From the NCBI GenBank assembly GCA_964370605.1, contig CAYJJX010000019.1, positions 1 to 51,091 of the forward strand: a DNA stretch of 51,091 bases, read 5' to 3'. A program made the translations under genes and the position numbers. Below are positions 43,689-51,091 of this stretch, piece by piece (position 1 is the stretch's first letter; every line of letters starts with the position of its first letter). Origin of the DNA: CAYJBH01 sp964370605 (GTDB lineage Bacteria; Bacillota; Clostridia; Oscillospirales; Ruminococcaceae). The notes under the pieces were generated by a model. It did no database searches. It worked only from the letters and a program-made list of their open reading frames with translations, and was not told the origin of the DNA.

Positions 43689-43721
43689 ACGCTATATACG
43701 AGTGCTAAATCTAGCCGACCT

Positions 43722-45374
43722 TCAACTTTGTCTCGTCGACTCCATCACGATAGTCTCATCCGCTATCCTCATGGTAGACAGTCGATGCGATACTAACACC
43801 ACGGTGCTGTCGAGGTTGTTTTTCAACGAGTTGAGTATCACCGCCTCATTGAGACTGTCAAGATTGCTGGTGGGTTCGTCCAGCAGCATTAGATCTGCAT
43901 CGTGCAAAAATGCACGAGCCACACCGATACGCTGTTTTTCACCGCCCGAAACCGTGTCCCCGAGCTCGCCCATCTCGGTGTCATAACCATTTGGCAAACT
44001 CATAATAAAATCATGAACCGATGCCTTTTCGCAGGCTGTGATTACTTCGTCACGGGTAGCATCCAGTCGTGCGATCTTTATGTTGTTCTCTACCGTGTCA
44101 TGAAATATGTGTGTTTCCTGTGTCACGAAACTTTGCAGCTCACGGAGGTTCGAGGTGTTTATCTTGCCGATATCCTCGCCCGAAATCTTTACCTTTCCCC
44201 TTTGAACCTCCCAGAATCTCATGAGCAATTTCAAGGCGGTGGACTTGCCGCTTCCGGATTTTCCGCTTATTCCAAGCACTTTGTTTTTTTCTATGTTCAA
44301 AGAAAAGTCCTGCAAGATAACCTCTTGACCATAAGAAAAATCCACTCTATCAAATTCGGCGCCCTGAAACTCCACATCCTTCCCGCCGACAACATCGTGT
44401 ACCATAGGTATGTCATCCAGAATATCGAGCACGCGATTTCCACTTGCAATAGTCTGGGAAAGTCCTGCACCGAGATTCGCCGTCGCGGTAACGGCACCGA
44501 ACGATGAAAAGATTGCGATACTCGGCACTACCACAGCATAGATATCTATGGTGTCCGTCTGATAAAGATAAACCGCCACAAACAAAAGAAAGCAAGAAAA
44601 GCTAAGTATAGAAAGATTTGTCAGCACCGACGTCTTTCCGATATTGTCTTTTATTTCTCTATTTGAGTCTTCCAACTCGTGAGACACCGCATCAAGGTGC
44701 TCTTTCCTCTGCTTCACATAGTCAAACTGCAGTATCTCTCGCAAACCTCGCAGACTGTCAAGAAAATAGCTGTTCAACTCCCCTGCCTTCTCTCGGTTTT
44801 TGTCACCGATATACTTTGTCTTTTTAGATAGCGTTAGCGGAATCAACACTCCGACCGTGACGTGTGCAATCAGCATTATCAGCCCAAGCACGATATGAAA
44901 ACTCGAAACAAAAATAATCATGAAAAAAGACGTGATAAAGGCAATACAGATCGGCGACACGGTGTGAGCATAGAACACCTCTAATAACTCTACGTCGGAC
45001 GTTATCAACGATACAAGATTCCCTTTGTCCTTGACCTCCAATTTTGCAGGTGTAAGCTTGCGAAGTGCGGTGAAAACTTTGTCACGGATTATAGCAAGCA
45101 ACTTGAATGCTATATAGTGATTACAATACTGCTCGATATAGTGCAGTACACCTCGAAGTATAGCTATCGCTCCGATCGCTACGATGAATATGGTAAATGA
45201 TCCGGCTTTGTTTATGATATCCAAAACCGCATAGCCGCCCAAAACGGTTATGAAACCGGCACAAAAAAATCCTATGCAACCTGTCAATATCGCTACACTC
45301 ATGACACCTGAAAGAGGTTTAACTAATGCTATCAGCCTCATCATGACGCCGAGCGAAGAACGATTTTTATTCAT
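43722..45374 (-). CDS. CydC-like ABC exporter (fused permease/ATPase)
   Basis: A 550-residue half-transporter with six N-terminal membrane helices (about 1-300) and a C-terminal ATPase: Walker A GISGKSGSGKSTALKLL near residue 360, signature TVSGGEKQRIG, Walker B DLMLLDEPTSNLD. Together with the gene upstream it forms a heterodimer. The closest recognisable family is CydC (export of thiols such as cysteine and glutathione in proteobacteria), but no cydAB is nearby, so the substrate is open. The preferred start ATG at 45374 has AAAGGAG 9 nt upstream; an ATG six codons earlier overlaps the stop codon of the upstream gene as ATGA. Confidence 0.85.
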   Translation of the reverse strand: MNKNRSSLGVMMRLIALVKPLSGVMSVAILTGCIGFFCAGFITVLGGYAVLDIINKAGSFTIFIVAIGAIAILRGVLHYIEQYCNHYIAFKLLAIIRDKVFTALRKLTPAKLEVKDKGNLVSLITSDVELLEVFYAHTVSPICIAFITSFFMIIFVSSFHIVLGLIMLIAHVTVGVLIPLTLSKKTKYIGDKNREKAGELNSYFLDSLRGLREILQFDYVKQRKEHLDAVSHELEDSNREIKDNIGKTSVLTNLSILSFSCFLLFVAVYLYQTDTIDIYAVVVPSIAIFSSFGAVTATANLGAGLSQTIASGNRVLDILDDIPMVHDVVGGKDVEFQGAEFDRVDFSYGQEVILQDFSLNIEKNKVLGISGKSGSGKSTALKLLMRFWEVQRGKVKISGEDIGKINTSNLRELQSFVTQETHIFHDTVENNIKIARLDATRDEVITACEKASVHDFIMSLPNGYDTEMGELGDTVSGGEKQRIGVARAFLHDADLMLLDEPTSNLDSLNEAVILNSLKNNLDSTVVLVSHRLSTMRIADETIVMESTRQS

Positions 45375-45388
45375 TTCTCTCGCTCCTT

Positions 45389-47095
45389 TCATGATTCAAG
45401 GCTCTGTTGGGTATCCCAGAGCTCTCGGTAATGATTGTTGTTCGATAGCAGTTCGGCTTGACTGCCGCTCTCGACTATCTCGCCATTTTTCAGTACATAT
45501 ATTTTATCGGAATCTACTACATTATTTAGCCTATGCGATATCAAGACAACCGTCTTAGAAGAGGCAAGGTTCTTTATAACCTGCATTATCTCATCTTCGC
45601 TTTGCGCATCAATATTGCTGGTTGCTTCATCAAATATGTATATCTCGGTATCATGCAACAGAGCCCGAGCAAGCGCCAGACGCTGGCACTGCCCGCCCGA
45701 AAGGTTGCTCCCTTTTTCGCTGATTTTGGTTTCGAGTCCTTGTCCCGATCGTAAAAAGTCCGCAAGATTCACCTTGCAAAGCACATCCCACATCTTCTGA
45801 TCTTCGGCAGCACCGTCTGCCATCAGCAAATTTTCTCGAACTGTTCCTTTGAATATATAGGCGTTCGCGCCGACAAGAGTGATATTCTGCCTCAAACTTT
45901 TTGTGTCTATCTCATCGAGCTCGATTCCACCTATCGTGACATTTCCTTCATAACTTTCATTCAAACCACTGAGTATTCCGGCAATGGTTGACTTTCCACA
46001 CCCACTCTCACCGACTATTGACACGAAACTATTTCGAGGTATGTCTATGTCGACATGATGCAAAACTCTTTCTGTGTCGTATGCAAAGCTCAAGTCTCTT
46101 ATGTTTATATCGACCGCCGTTACGGTTTTTGTTTTCTCCTGACCCGGTTCAATGTCAAGAAGGTTAAATATCTTTTTGCTCGCCGCTATACCATTCATTG
46201 CAATATGAAAAAAGCTACCAAGCATCCGTAACGGCAAAAAGAAGCTGGCGCTCAACATGATCACTGCAAACATGCCGAAAAGTGAAATGTTCGCATTTGA
46301 ATATTCGACAAGAGCAACCACAATTCCGAGTGCCGCGCCGCCGTAGGCTACAATATCCATCACAATGATGGAATTCAACTGCATGGAGAGAACTTTCATG
46401 GTAATGACACGAAATCGCTCAGCCTGCTTGTTCATCTGACGATGTTTGAACTCGTCGGAAGAATAGATTTTCAAGGTGTTGAGCCCCTGTAGATTCTCCA
46501 AAAAATTGTCGGCAAGTCCTGTGTATTCACCCCAATACTTAAATAACAGTTTTTTAGCTATCTTTTGAATCGCTATGATCGAGATTGGTATAAGCGGCAC
46601 GCAGATAAAAAGTATGACTGCTACCTTTATATTTATAAACGATACGGTGAAAAAAAGTATAATCGGTGCAATCATAGAGTAAAAAAACTGCGGAAGGTAA
46701 CTTCCGAAATAGGTTTCAAGTTGTTCTACACCCTCGATCGACACCTGCAACAGCTCGGCGGTCGAGAGTTGCTTGTTGTATCTCGCACCCAGACGAATTA
46801 GCTTTTCATAAATCTTGCTTCGCAACAGTGACTTTACCAGTTTCGAAGAGAGATAACTCTGGCGGTTCGCCTCATATGCTGCGGCAATTCGAATAGCGAT
46901 GCAGACCATGATTATGACCATATAGCCTACCGTCTTTTGGGTGCTTGCGAGATTTCCGATAAGGTCGGCAAGTTGCAAACTGATACAGACCATCATGGTC
47001 ACATTCGCCACGAGGGAAACAATCTGGCACAGCACATTTTTCACTATGTGTTCGGTAGCGTCAGGTACACTCTTTATTAATCGTTTGTTTATCAT
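45389..47095 (-). CDS. CydD-like ABC exporter (fused permease/ATPase)
   Basis: A 568-residue partner of the CydC-like protein. Membrane helices span about 1-320; the ATPase has Walker A IVGESGCGKSTIAG near residue 370, the signature LSGGQCQRLALARAL, and Walker B IYIFDEATSNID. It starts MINKRLIKSVPDATEHIVKN with only a weak ribosome binding site. First gene of the three-gene operon ending in the DUF454 gene. The CydD assignment is from overall layout and could instead be a general lipid or peptide exporter pair. Confidence 0.85.
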   Translation of the reverse strand: MINKRLIKSVPDATEHIVKNVLCQIVSLVANVTMMVCISLQLADLIGNLASTQKTVGYMVIIMVCIAIRIAAAYEANRQSYLSSKLVKSLLRSKIYEKLIRLGARYNKQLSTAELLQVSIEGVEQLETYFGSYLPQFFYSMIAPIILFFTVSFINIKVAVILFICVPLIPISIIAIQKIAKKLLFKYWGEYTGLADNFLENLQGLNTLKIYSSDEFKHRQMNKQAERFRVITMKVLSMQLNSIIVMDIVAYGGAALGIVVALVEYSNANISLFGMFAVIMLSASFFLPLRMLGSFFHIAMNGIAASKKIFNLLDIEPGQEKTKTVTAVDINIRDLSFAYDTERVLHHVDIDIPRNSFVSIVGESGCGKSTIAGILSGLNESYEGNVTIGGIELDEIDTKSLRQNITLVGANAYIFKGTVRENLLMADGAAEDQKMWDVLCKVNLADFLRSGQGLETKISEKGSNLSGGQCQRLALARALLHDTEIYIFDEATSNIDAQSEDEIMQVIKNLASSKTVVLISHRLNNVVDSDKIYVLKNGEIVESGSQAELLSNNNHYRELWDTQQSLES

Positions 47096-47208
47096 TCAAG
47101 CGCTTTCTTCGGTTAGTTTTTGCTAACTCATTTTATCATAACCATAAACACTCTGTCAACTATAACAAAATAAAAACATGTCAAAATCTCTGCAATCAGT
47201 ATAATTAT

Positions 47209-47237
47209 TTGACATTATCGCTCTGAATTGATATCAT
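47209..47237 (+). promoter_or_regulatory. Promoter of the sulfatase gene
   Basis: TTGACA (47209-47214), a 17-nt spacer and TATCAT (47232-47237), about 80 nt before the GTG start codon. Divergent from the CydD-like gene. Confidence 0.7.
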
Positions 47238-47319
47238 AGACCCAGAATGTTTCGAATGAGCAATTTGCCACAAGAATGCCGGACAACAACGCTGTAAAAA
47301 CACAGAGAAAGGCAACCGC

Positions 47320-48870
47320 GTGAATATTTTATTTGCATTTGCAGACGATTGGGGTAGATATGCCAGTATCTATAAGGACTATGAGAGCTACCCTACCGTC
47401 AACAGCATAATAAACACTCCGAACATCGACAGGATTGGTCGAGAAGGAGCGTTATTTCGCAACGCCATGGTGCCCGCTCCAAGCTGCACCCCTTGTCGCA
47501 GTGCCGTGTTATCGGGCCGCTATTTCTGGCAGACCGGCCTCGGAGCAATCCTTCTCGGCGCACATTGGGACAACGAGATTGCTACCTATCCGCTAGAGTT
47601 GGAAAAAAACGGATATCATATCGGTTACACATATAAAGTTTGGTCACCCGGTGATAATCCCGATATGCCATATGGCGGCGAACGCAACGCATATATGAAT
47701 CATGGCAATGATTTTGGTGAGTTTTCGCATTATGTCACAAAACGTTCTGCCGAAACAAGTATCGATGCGGCAAAACAAGAATTGTATGACGAAGTCCTTG
47801 GCAATTTCACCGATTTTTTAGACAACCGCACCGACGACAAGCCTTTTTGTTATTGGTGGGGGCCGGTAGGCACGCACAGGACATGGGAAAAAGGTTCCGG
47901 AAAAGCACTCTGGGGACTGGAGCCGAACGATCTGGAAGGAAAAATGCCAAAATGTCTTCCCGACGTCCATGAGGTGAGGGAGGACTTTTCCGACTATCTC
48001 GGCGAAGTGTTGGCGCTGGACGCAGGGCTCGGCATACTGATTGAAGAACTGAAAAGACGTGGTGAGTTGGACAATACCCTCATCGTGGTCAGCGGTGACC
48101 ACGGAATACCCGGTATGCATCGTGGTAAGTGCAATCTCTACAATCTCGGAAGCGATGTGGCATTGCTCGCACGATATCCGAAGAAGATAAAGGCGGGTCG
48201 AGTTATTGATGACCTTGTCAACCTTCAAGACCTTGCACCGACATTTCTCGATTTTGCCGAAGTTGAAATTCCAAAAGAAATGACCGCAACCAGCCTGAAG
48301 AGCCTACTATGCAACGAAGATGATGGCTACATAGCAGAGAGTCGTGACTTTGTCGTAATCGGCAGGGAGCGCCATGTCGACTGCGCAAGAGAAGGATATC
48401 TCCCTTATCCACAGCGCGCTATTCGCACAAAAGACTTTCTGTATATAGTCAACTTCGAGCCGGACAGATGGCCGATGGGTGATCCCTGCGGACTTGAAGA
48501 TCCGAACTATCAGATACCGTACAGCGACCTTGAAACCAAAACTTTCATAGCTTATCCTGATTTCGATGCAAGTCCAACCAAGGCGTGGATGATCTACAAC
48601 CGAAACAGGGCGGAGCACCGTCCGCTCTTTGAGCTTGCTGTCGGGAAGCGTCCCTTCGAAGAGTTATATCATATCCCAACCGATCAAGACACGATCAAAA
48701 ATGTTGCAAACGATAAGCGATATGCCCAGATAAAAGAATCATTGAAGGTGCGACTGTTAGACGTATTGAAGGAGCAACGCGATCCTCGTATCGTGGAAGA
48801 AAACTGCCGCTTTGAACGACTTCCTTTTACCTGTGTATGCGGTTCTCCCAACGACTTCTTCAACAGTTAA
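47320..48870 (+). CDS. Sulfatase, type I formylglycine family, cytoplasmic
   Basis: A 516-residue alkaline-phosphatase-fold enzyme predicted to remove sulfate esters from sugars. The metal-binding Asp pair is D9-D10 (LFAFADDWGRYA). The maturation motif is C56-T-P-C-R60 followed by SAVLSGRYFWQTG, so Cys56 would be oxidised to formylglycine; an anaerobic maturase is needed and none is in the window. The second metal site, VVSGDHGIPGMHRGK, is near residue 265. There is no signal peptide. The start is GTG at 47320 with GAAAGG 7 nt before it. The beta-helix gene follows 95 nt downstream on the same strand. Confidence 0.92.
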   Translation: MNILFAFADDWGRYASIYKDYESYPTVNSIINTPNIDRIGREGALFRNAMVPAPSCTPCRSAVLSGRYFWQTGLGAILLGAHWDNEIATYPLELEKNGYHIGYTYKVWSPGDNPDMPYGGERNAYMNHGNDFGEFSHYVTKRSAETSIDAAKQELYDEVLGNFTDFLDNRTDDKPFCYWWGPVGTHRTWEKGSGKALWGLEPNDLEGKMPKCLPDVHEVREDFSDYLGEVLALDAGLGILIEELKRRGELDNTLIVVSGDHGIPGMHRGKCNLYNLGSDVALLARYPKKIKAGRVIDDLVNLQDLAPTFLDFAEVEIPKEMTATSLKSLLCNEDDGYIAESRDFVVIGRERHVDCAREGYLPYPQRAIRTKDFLYIVNFEPDRWPMGDPCGLEDPNYQIPYSDLETKTFIAYPDFDASPTKAWMIYNRNRAEHRPLFELAVGKRPFEELYHIPTDQDTIKNVANDKRYAQIKESLKVRLLDVLKEQRDPRIVEENCRFERLPFTCVCGSPNDFFNS

Positions 48871-48965
48871 ACTCAGCCGCAATCATAAACAATCGAAAAT
48901 ATCGCAGCGCTGTAAATATCAGAAATAAGCTTTAGGTAGTTTTTTATCAAAATACAGGAGAAAAC

Positions 48966-50165
48966 ATGAGGGTAACAACCGAAAACTGGTCAAGAAGTTA
49001 CACGCTTGACAACACCGGATCAAATGATGTTTCGGATGAACTGCAAGCTATATTTGACGAGCTTTCAAACGACGGGATTAACTCGTTGACGTTTGAATTT
49101 CTGCCGGGTGTTTACTATATCAACAAACCGCTAAATCTAAAGTTTATCAGTGTGAAAATTATCGGCGACGCACACGGCGGCGTAGATATACATGGAATGA
49201 ACCTTAAGAGCGGTACAGTCTTTCATTTTGGTAAAAACTGTGCACCCAACTGCATCACATTCCATCCCAACTCGGACAGTGCCTCTTTTCCGTCAGGAAC
49301 GACTCCTTGGGAATACAAAACCACCCGTGTTTCACTTTCACACATCAACTTTATGGGCTACAACAATACCGATGTCGATACACAAAAAGGATATTCACGA
49401 TTCAGGGGAGATCTTCCGAATTTTCGTGGACTGTTTTGGTATCCAACCAAAGATCGATATGACGATATAGAAAAAGAAGGGCAACGCGCCATCGTCATCG
49501 AACAATCAAATCCCAATGAAAAACCCGAAATGTTGTCGGTCGATGGATGCTATTTTACCGATTTATATGTGGGGCTTGAAATATTCAACTGCGATGTCAG
49601 CAATATTCATCACTCGTGGTTCGGACAGATGGTATACGGTATCCGATATCATCATGCCGGTCAATGCATTATGATGCACGACAATTGCTTCGCAGACCTC
49701 GAAACAGCCATACAGCTTCATGAACCCACCATGTCCACCATTCATAACAACGCCTTAGCGTATGTCAGCAAATGTTTCATTGTCGAAAACGCCAGTGAAG
49801 TCAACATTTCTTCGAATGTCGTGAAAAATTGGGAGGCGGCAACCGGCACCGCGTCGTGTGGCGCTTTCATATATGCAAAAAACTCACAAAATCTCAACGT
49901 CAACAATAACACGGTGCGACATGCGCTCGACAGCAGAGTGAAAACTCGTACAGTTGATATTGAAAGCAACGGACGGCATTTTGTTCATTTTGACGGTTGT
50001 GAGAACCTGATGATCACCGGAAACATATTGGATACAAAACAAACAAATGAAGTAATTTGCCTGAAAAATTGTAAAACCGTGTGTATTAAAACCAATATTA
50101 TTACCGATTGTAACAAAAACAATAACAATATTCTATCGATTGACTGCGTCGATATGCAAACTTAA
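48966..50165 (+). CDS. Right-handed beta-helix protein, polysaccharide-acting candidate
   Basis: A 399-residue protein without signal peptide, made of repeated short beta-strand turns with Asn ladders (for example NISSNVVKNWEA, NVNNNTVRHALD and NLMITGNILDT). The N-terminal EFLPGVYYINKPLNLKFISV resembles the capping strands of pectate-lyase-fold enzymes. The order PGxYxI, xIxGxxHGG and the late IYAKNSQNLNVNNN resembles GH91 inulin lyase-type proteins in a distant way. That family match is tentative. AGGAG lies 5 nt before the ATG. Placed right after the sulfatase, it may act on the same glycan. An 8-bp repeat GTCGACAA/TTGTCGAC (50201-50208, 50228-50235) lies past its stop codon. Confidence 0.7.
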   Translation: MRVTTENWSRSYTLDNTGSNDVSDELQAIFDELSNDGINSLTFEFLPGVYYINKPLNLKFISVKIIGDAHGGVDIHGMNLKSGTVFHFGKNCAPNCITFHPNSDSASFPSGTTPWEYKTTRVSLSHINFMGYNNTDVDTQKGYSRFRGDLPNFRGLFWYPTKDRYDDIEKEGQRAIVIEQSNPNEKPEMLSVDGCYFTDLYVGLEIFNCDVSNIHHSWFGQMVYGIRYHHAGQCIMMHDNCFADLETAIQLHEPTMSTIHNNALAYVSKCFIVENASEVNISSNVVKNWEAATGTASCGAFIYAKNSQNLNVNNNTVRHALDSRVKTRTVDIESNGRHFVHFDGCENLMITGNILDTKQTNEVICLKNCKTVCIKTNIITDCNKNNNNILSIDCVDMQT

Positions 50166-50456
50166 AACGCTCACGCTTTTCGCAAAAGTTGCAAAGCTCT
50201 GTCGACAATTGATCAGACTTGAAGAACTTGTCGACTAATAAACCCCATGTTTTTGTAGGTGCCTTATTGTCAGCATAACTATATTGCAATATTATATGCG
50301 TTACTTTTTAGTAGGTCAGCAAAATAATAAGGCACAGTCGAAGCCATGCCTTTAAGTTAATATGTATTTTATGTTGTGGGTGATAATTATTTTGTGTAGT
50401 AAGATAAAGAATTAGTATACACCGTGAAATGCTCATAATCTCCCTTTAGGAGATTA
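50166..50456. other. Gene-free region with inverted repeats
   Basis: No gene seen. It holds GTCGACAA/TTGTCGAC (50201-50208, 50228-50235), a 10-bp repeat GTGCCTTATT/AATAAGGCAC (50259-50268, 50326-50335) enclosing a 57-nt AT-rich core, and a hairpin AATCTCC/GGAGATT (50437-50443, 50449-50455). The second pair resembles the ends of a small non-coding mobile element. Confidence 0.45.
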
Positions 50457-50848
50457 ACTAATGGCTAAAAGTGAAGGGTGAAGGACTATTCTTCCCATCC
50501 AAATTGCTCATCAGGTATCCCACGTTTACGCATTTCGGTTAACGCGTCTTCTTTTTCTTTTGTATTACCAATTTCGTACTTGTATACACAATCTTTAAAA
50601 ACAATATATTTTATATTTGCTCTTTTAAAATCCGCAAACCACCCGGCAATTATTACTTCTGATAAGCGTTTAGGAAAATTAATTTCTGAAGAACGAAAAA
50701 ATATCATTGTCCAATATTTAATATCTTTATCGTTTGTCTTCCATATTTCAGTTTTTTCAATTTCCAGTAAATCAAGCAACAATTCATCGGTTAAAGTTTC
50801 TTTAATTATAACGCCCTCATACATAGTCTTTCACCTTTCACCATTAGT
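50457..50848. repeat. Inverted repeat framing a small gene
   Basis: The left copy is ACTAATGG (50457-50464), an extra 7 nt, then TGAAGGGTGAAGGACTAT (50472-50489). The right copy (50823-50848), read on the minus strand, is ACTAATGG directly joined to TGAAAGGTGAAAGACTAT. They match at 24 of 26 aligned positions. The start codon of the enclosed gene lies at the inner edge of the right copy and its stop codon inside the left copy. Confidence 0.6.
50486..50824 (-). CDS. Small hypothetical protein within the inverted repeat
   Basis: A 112-residue protein starting MYEGVIIKETLTDELLLDLL, rich in charged residues, with no signal peptide or membrane segment and no family recognised. AAAGGTG lies 7 nt before the ATG. 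Its start and stop codons fall within the flanking inverted repeats, which suggests the gene and repeats travel together. Base composition is more AT-rich than that of its neighbours, consistent with a mobile or recently acquired origin. Confidence 0.6.
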   Translation of the reverse strand: MYEGVIIKETLTDELLLDLLEIEKTEIWKTNDKDIKYWTMIFFRSSEINFPKRLSEVIIAGWFADFKRANIKYIVFKDCVYKYEIGNTKEKEDALTEMRKRGIPDEQFGWEE

Positions 50849-50855
50849 CTTTAGC

Positions 50856-50884
50856 ATTTATATTTGACTTCGTCAAATATAAAT
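50856..50884. repeat. Perfect 13-bp hairpin next to the small hypothetical gene
   Basis: ATTTATATTTGAC (50856-50868), loop TTC, GTCAAATATAAAT (50872-50884). It sits just outside the right inverted repeat, mirroring the shorter hairpin (50437-50455) just outside the left one. Confidence 0.55.
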
Positions 50885-50983
50885 ACTCTCCGATTACCCA
50901 CAAGTCAAACAAACCACAGGATAACATAAGTTTTCTGTAATAATCATATTATACTCCTCACGTTTCACTCCGTCAACAAAATT

Positions 50984-51057
50984 GTAGGGGACGGGTTGCC
51001 CGTCCCATTTCAATTTAACCGGACATTCGCAAGGCGGGAGGGGCAACCCTCCCCTAC
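50984..51057. repeat. G/C-rich double-hairpin repeat element
   Basis: Outer ends GTAGGGGA (50984-50991) and TCCCCTAC (51050-51057) are complementary. Inside are GGGACGGG/CCCGTCCC (50988-50995, 50999-51006; loop TTG) and GGGAGGG/CCCTCCC (51036-51042, 51047-51053; loop GCAA). The shape is that of a palindromic intergenic repeat of the kind scattered in Firmicute genomes; copy number cannot be judged from one window. Confidence 0.6.
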
Positions 51058-51091
51058 GATTATTCTGCTATATTTTCAGCACCCTCAAGCA

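Noticed and set aside
1..51091. tRNA, rRNA, CRISPR arrays, transposases or prophage genes
   Set aside because: No cloverleaf, rRNA segment, regularly spaced repeats or transposase motif was recognised; small repeats near the right end are non-coding.

Overview
The window looks like a chromosomal piece of a spore-forming, anaerobic Clostridia-type Firmicute, probably a gut Oscillospirales-like lineage. The reasons are a Spo0A-type regulator, sigma-A promoters of the form TTGACA-N17-TATAAT, low-GC hairpin-plus-T-run terminators, a GIY-YIG UvrC beside HPr and acyl carrier protein, CE15 and sulfatase genes of glycan-degrading type, and sugar ABC transporters encoded without their own ATPase. A run of 10 N inside leuC indicates a scaffolded draft or metagenomic assembly. 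The taxonomic reading is inference.

Region 1 (1-8450, all minus strand) is one branched-chain amino acid operon read right to left: ilvB, ilvN, ilvD, leuA, cimA, leuC, leuD (cut by the window edge). CimA adds a threonine-independent route to isoleucine that shares LeuCD with leucine synthesis. The promoter sits only about 25 nt before ilvB, so there is no room for a T-box or leader-peptide attenuator.

Region 2 (8558-23468) is housekeeping: a P-loop ATPase, a ComFB-like protein, a YgiQ-type radical SAM protein, the FtsK/SpoIIIE translocase, undecaprenyl-diphosphatase, acyl carrier protein, HPr, UvrC, the L11 methyltransferase PrmA, a cysteine desulfurase, and a membrane c-di-GMP phosphodiesterase with two extracellular solute-binding sensor domains.

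Region 3 (23757-27935) carries a DUF2156 acyltransferase-like gene, an isolated spo0A with a divergent receiver domain, D-lactate dehydrogenase and UDP-glucose 4-epimerase, mostly separated by clear terminators.

Region 4 (28012-50165) is the accessory part and the most interesting. It holds three different URO-D-superfamily (methyltransferase-like) proteins, a CE15-type glucuronoyl esterase without signal peptide, a membrane AraC-type regulator, an unclassified six-hairpin glycosidase-like protein, a LplB/YtcP/lipoprotein oligosaccharide importer, a lipoprotein of unknown function, a DUF454 protein, a CydDC-like ABC exporter pair, a cytoplasmic sulfatase and a beta-helix protein. The arrangement reads as a glycan-use locus in which decorated (esterified, sulfated and perhaps methylated) uronic-acid oligosaccharides are imported and stripped inside the cell. 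The methyl-group step is a hypothesis.

Region 5 (50166-51091) is repeat-rich: an inverted repeat exactly frames a small unknown gene, several perfect hairpins follow, and a G/C-rich double-hairpin repeat lies next to the window end. No tRNA, rRNA, CRISPR array or transposase gene was recognised.
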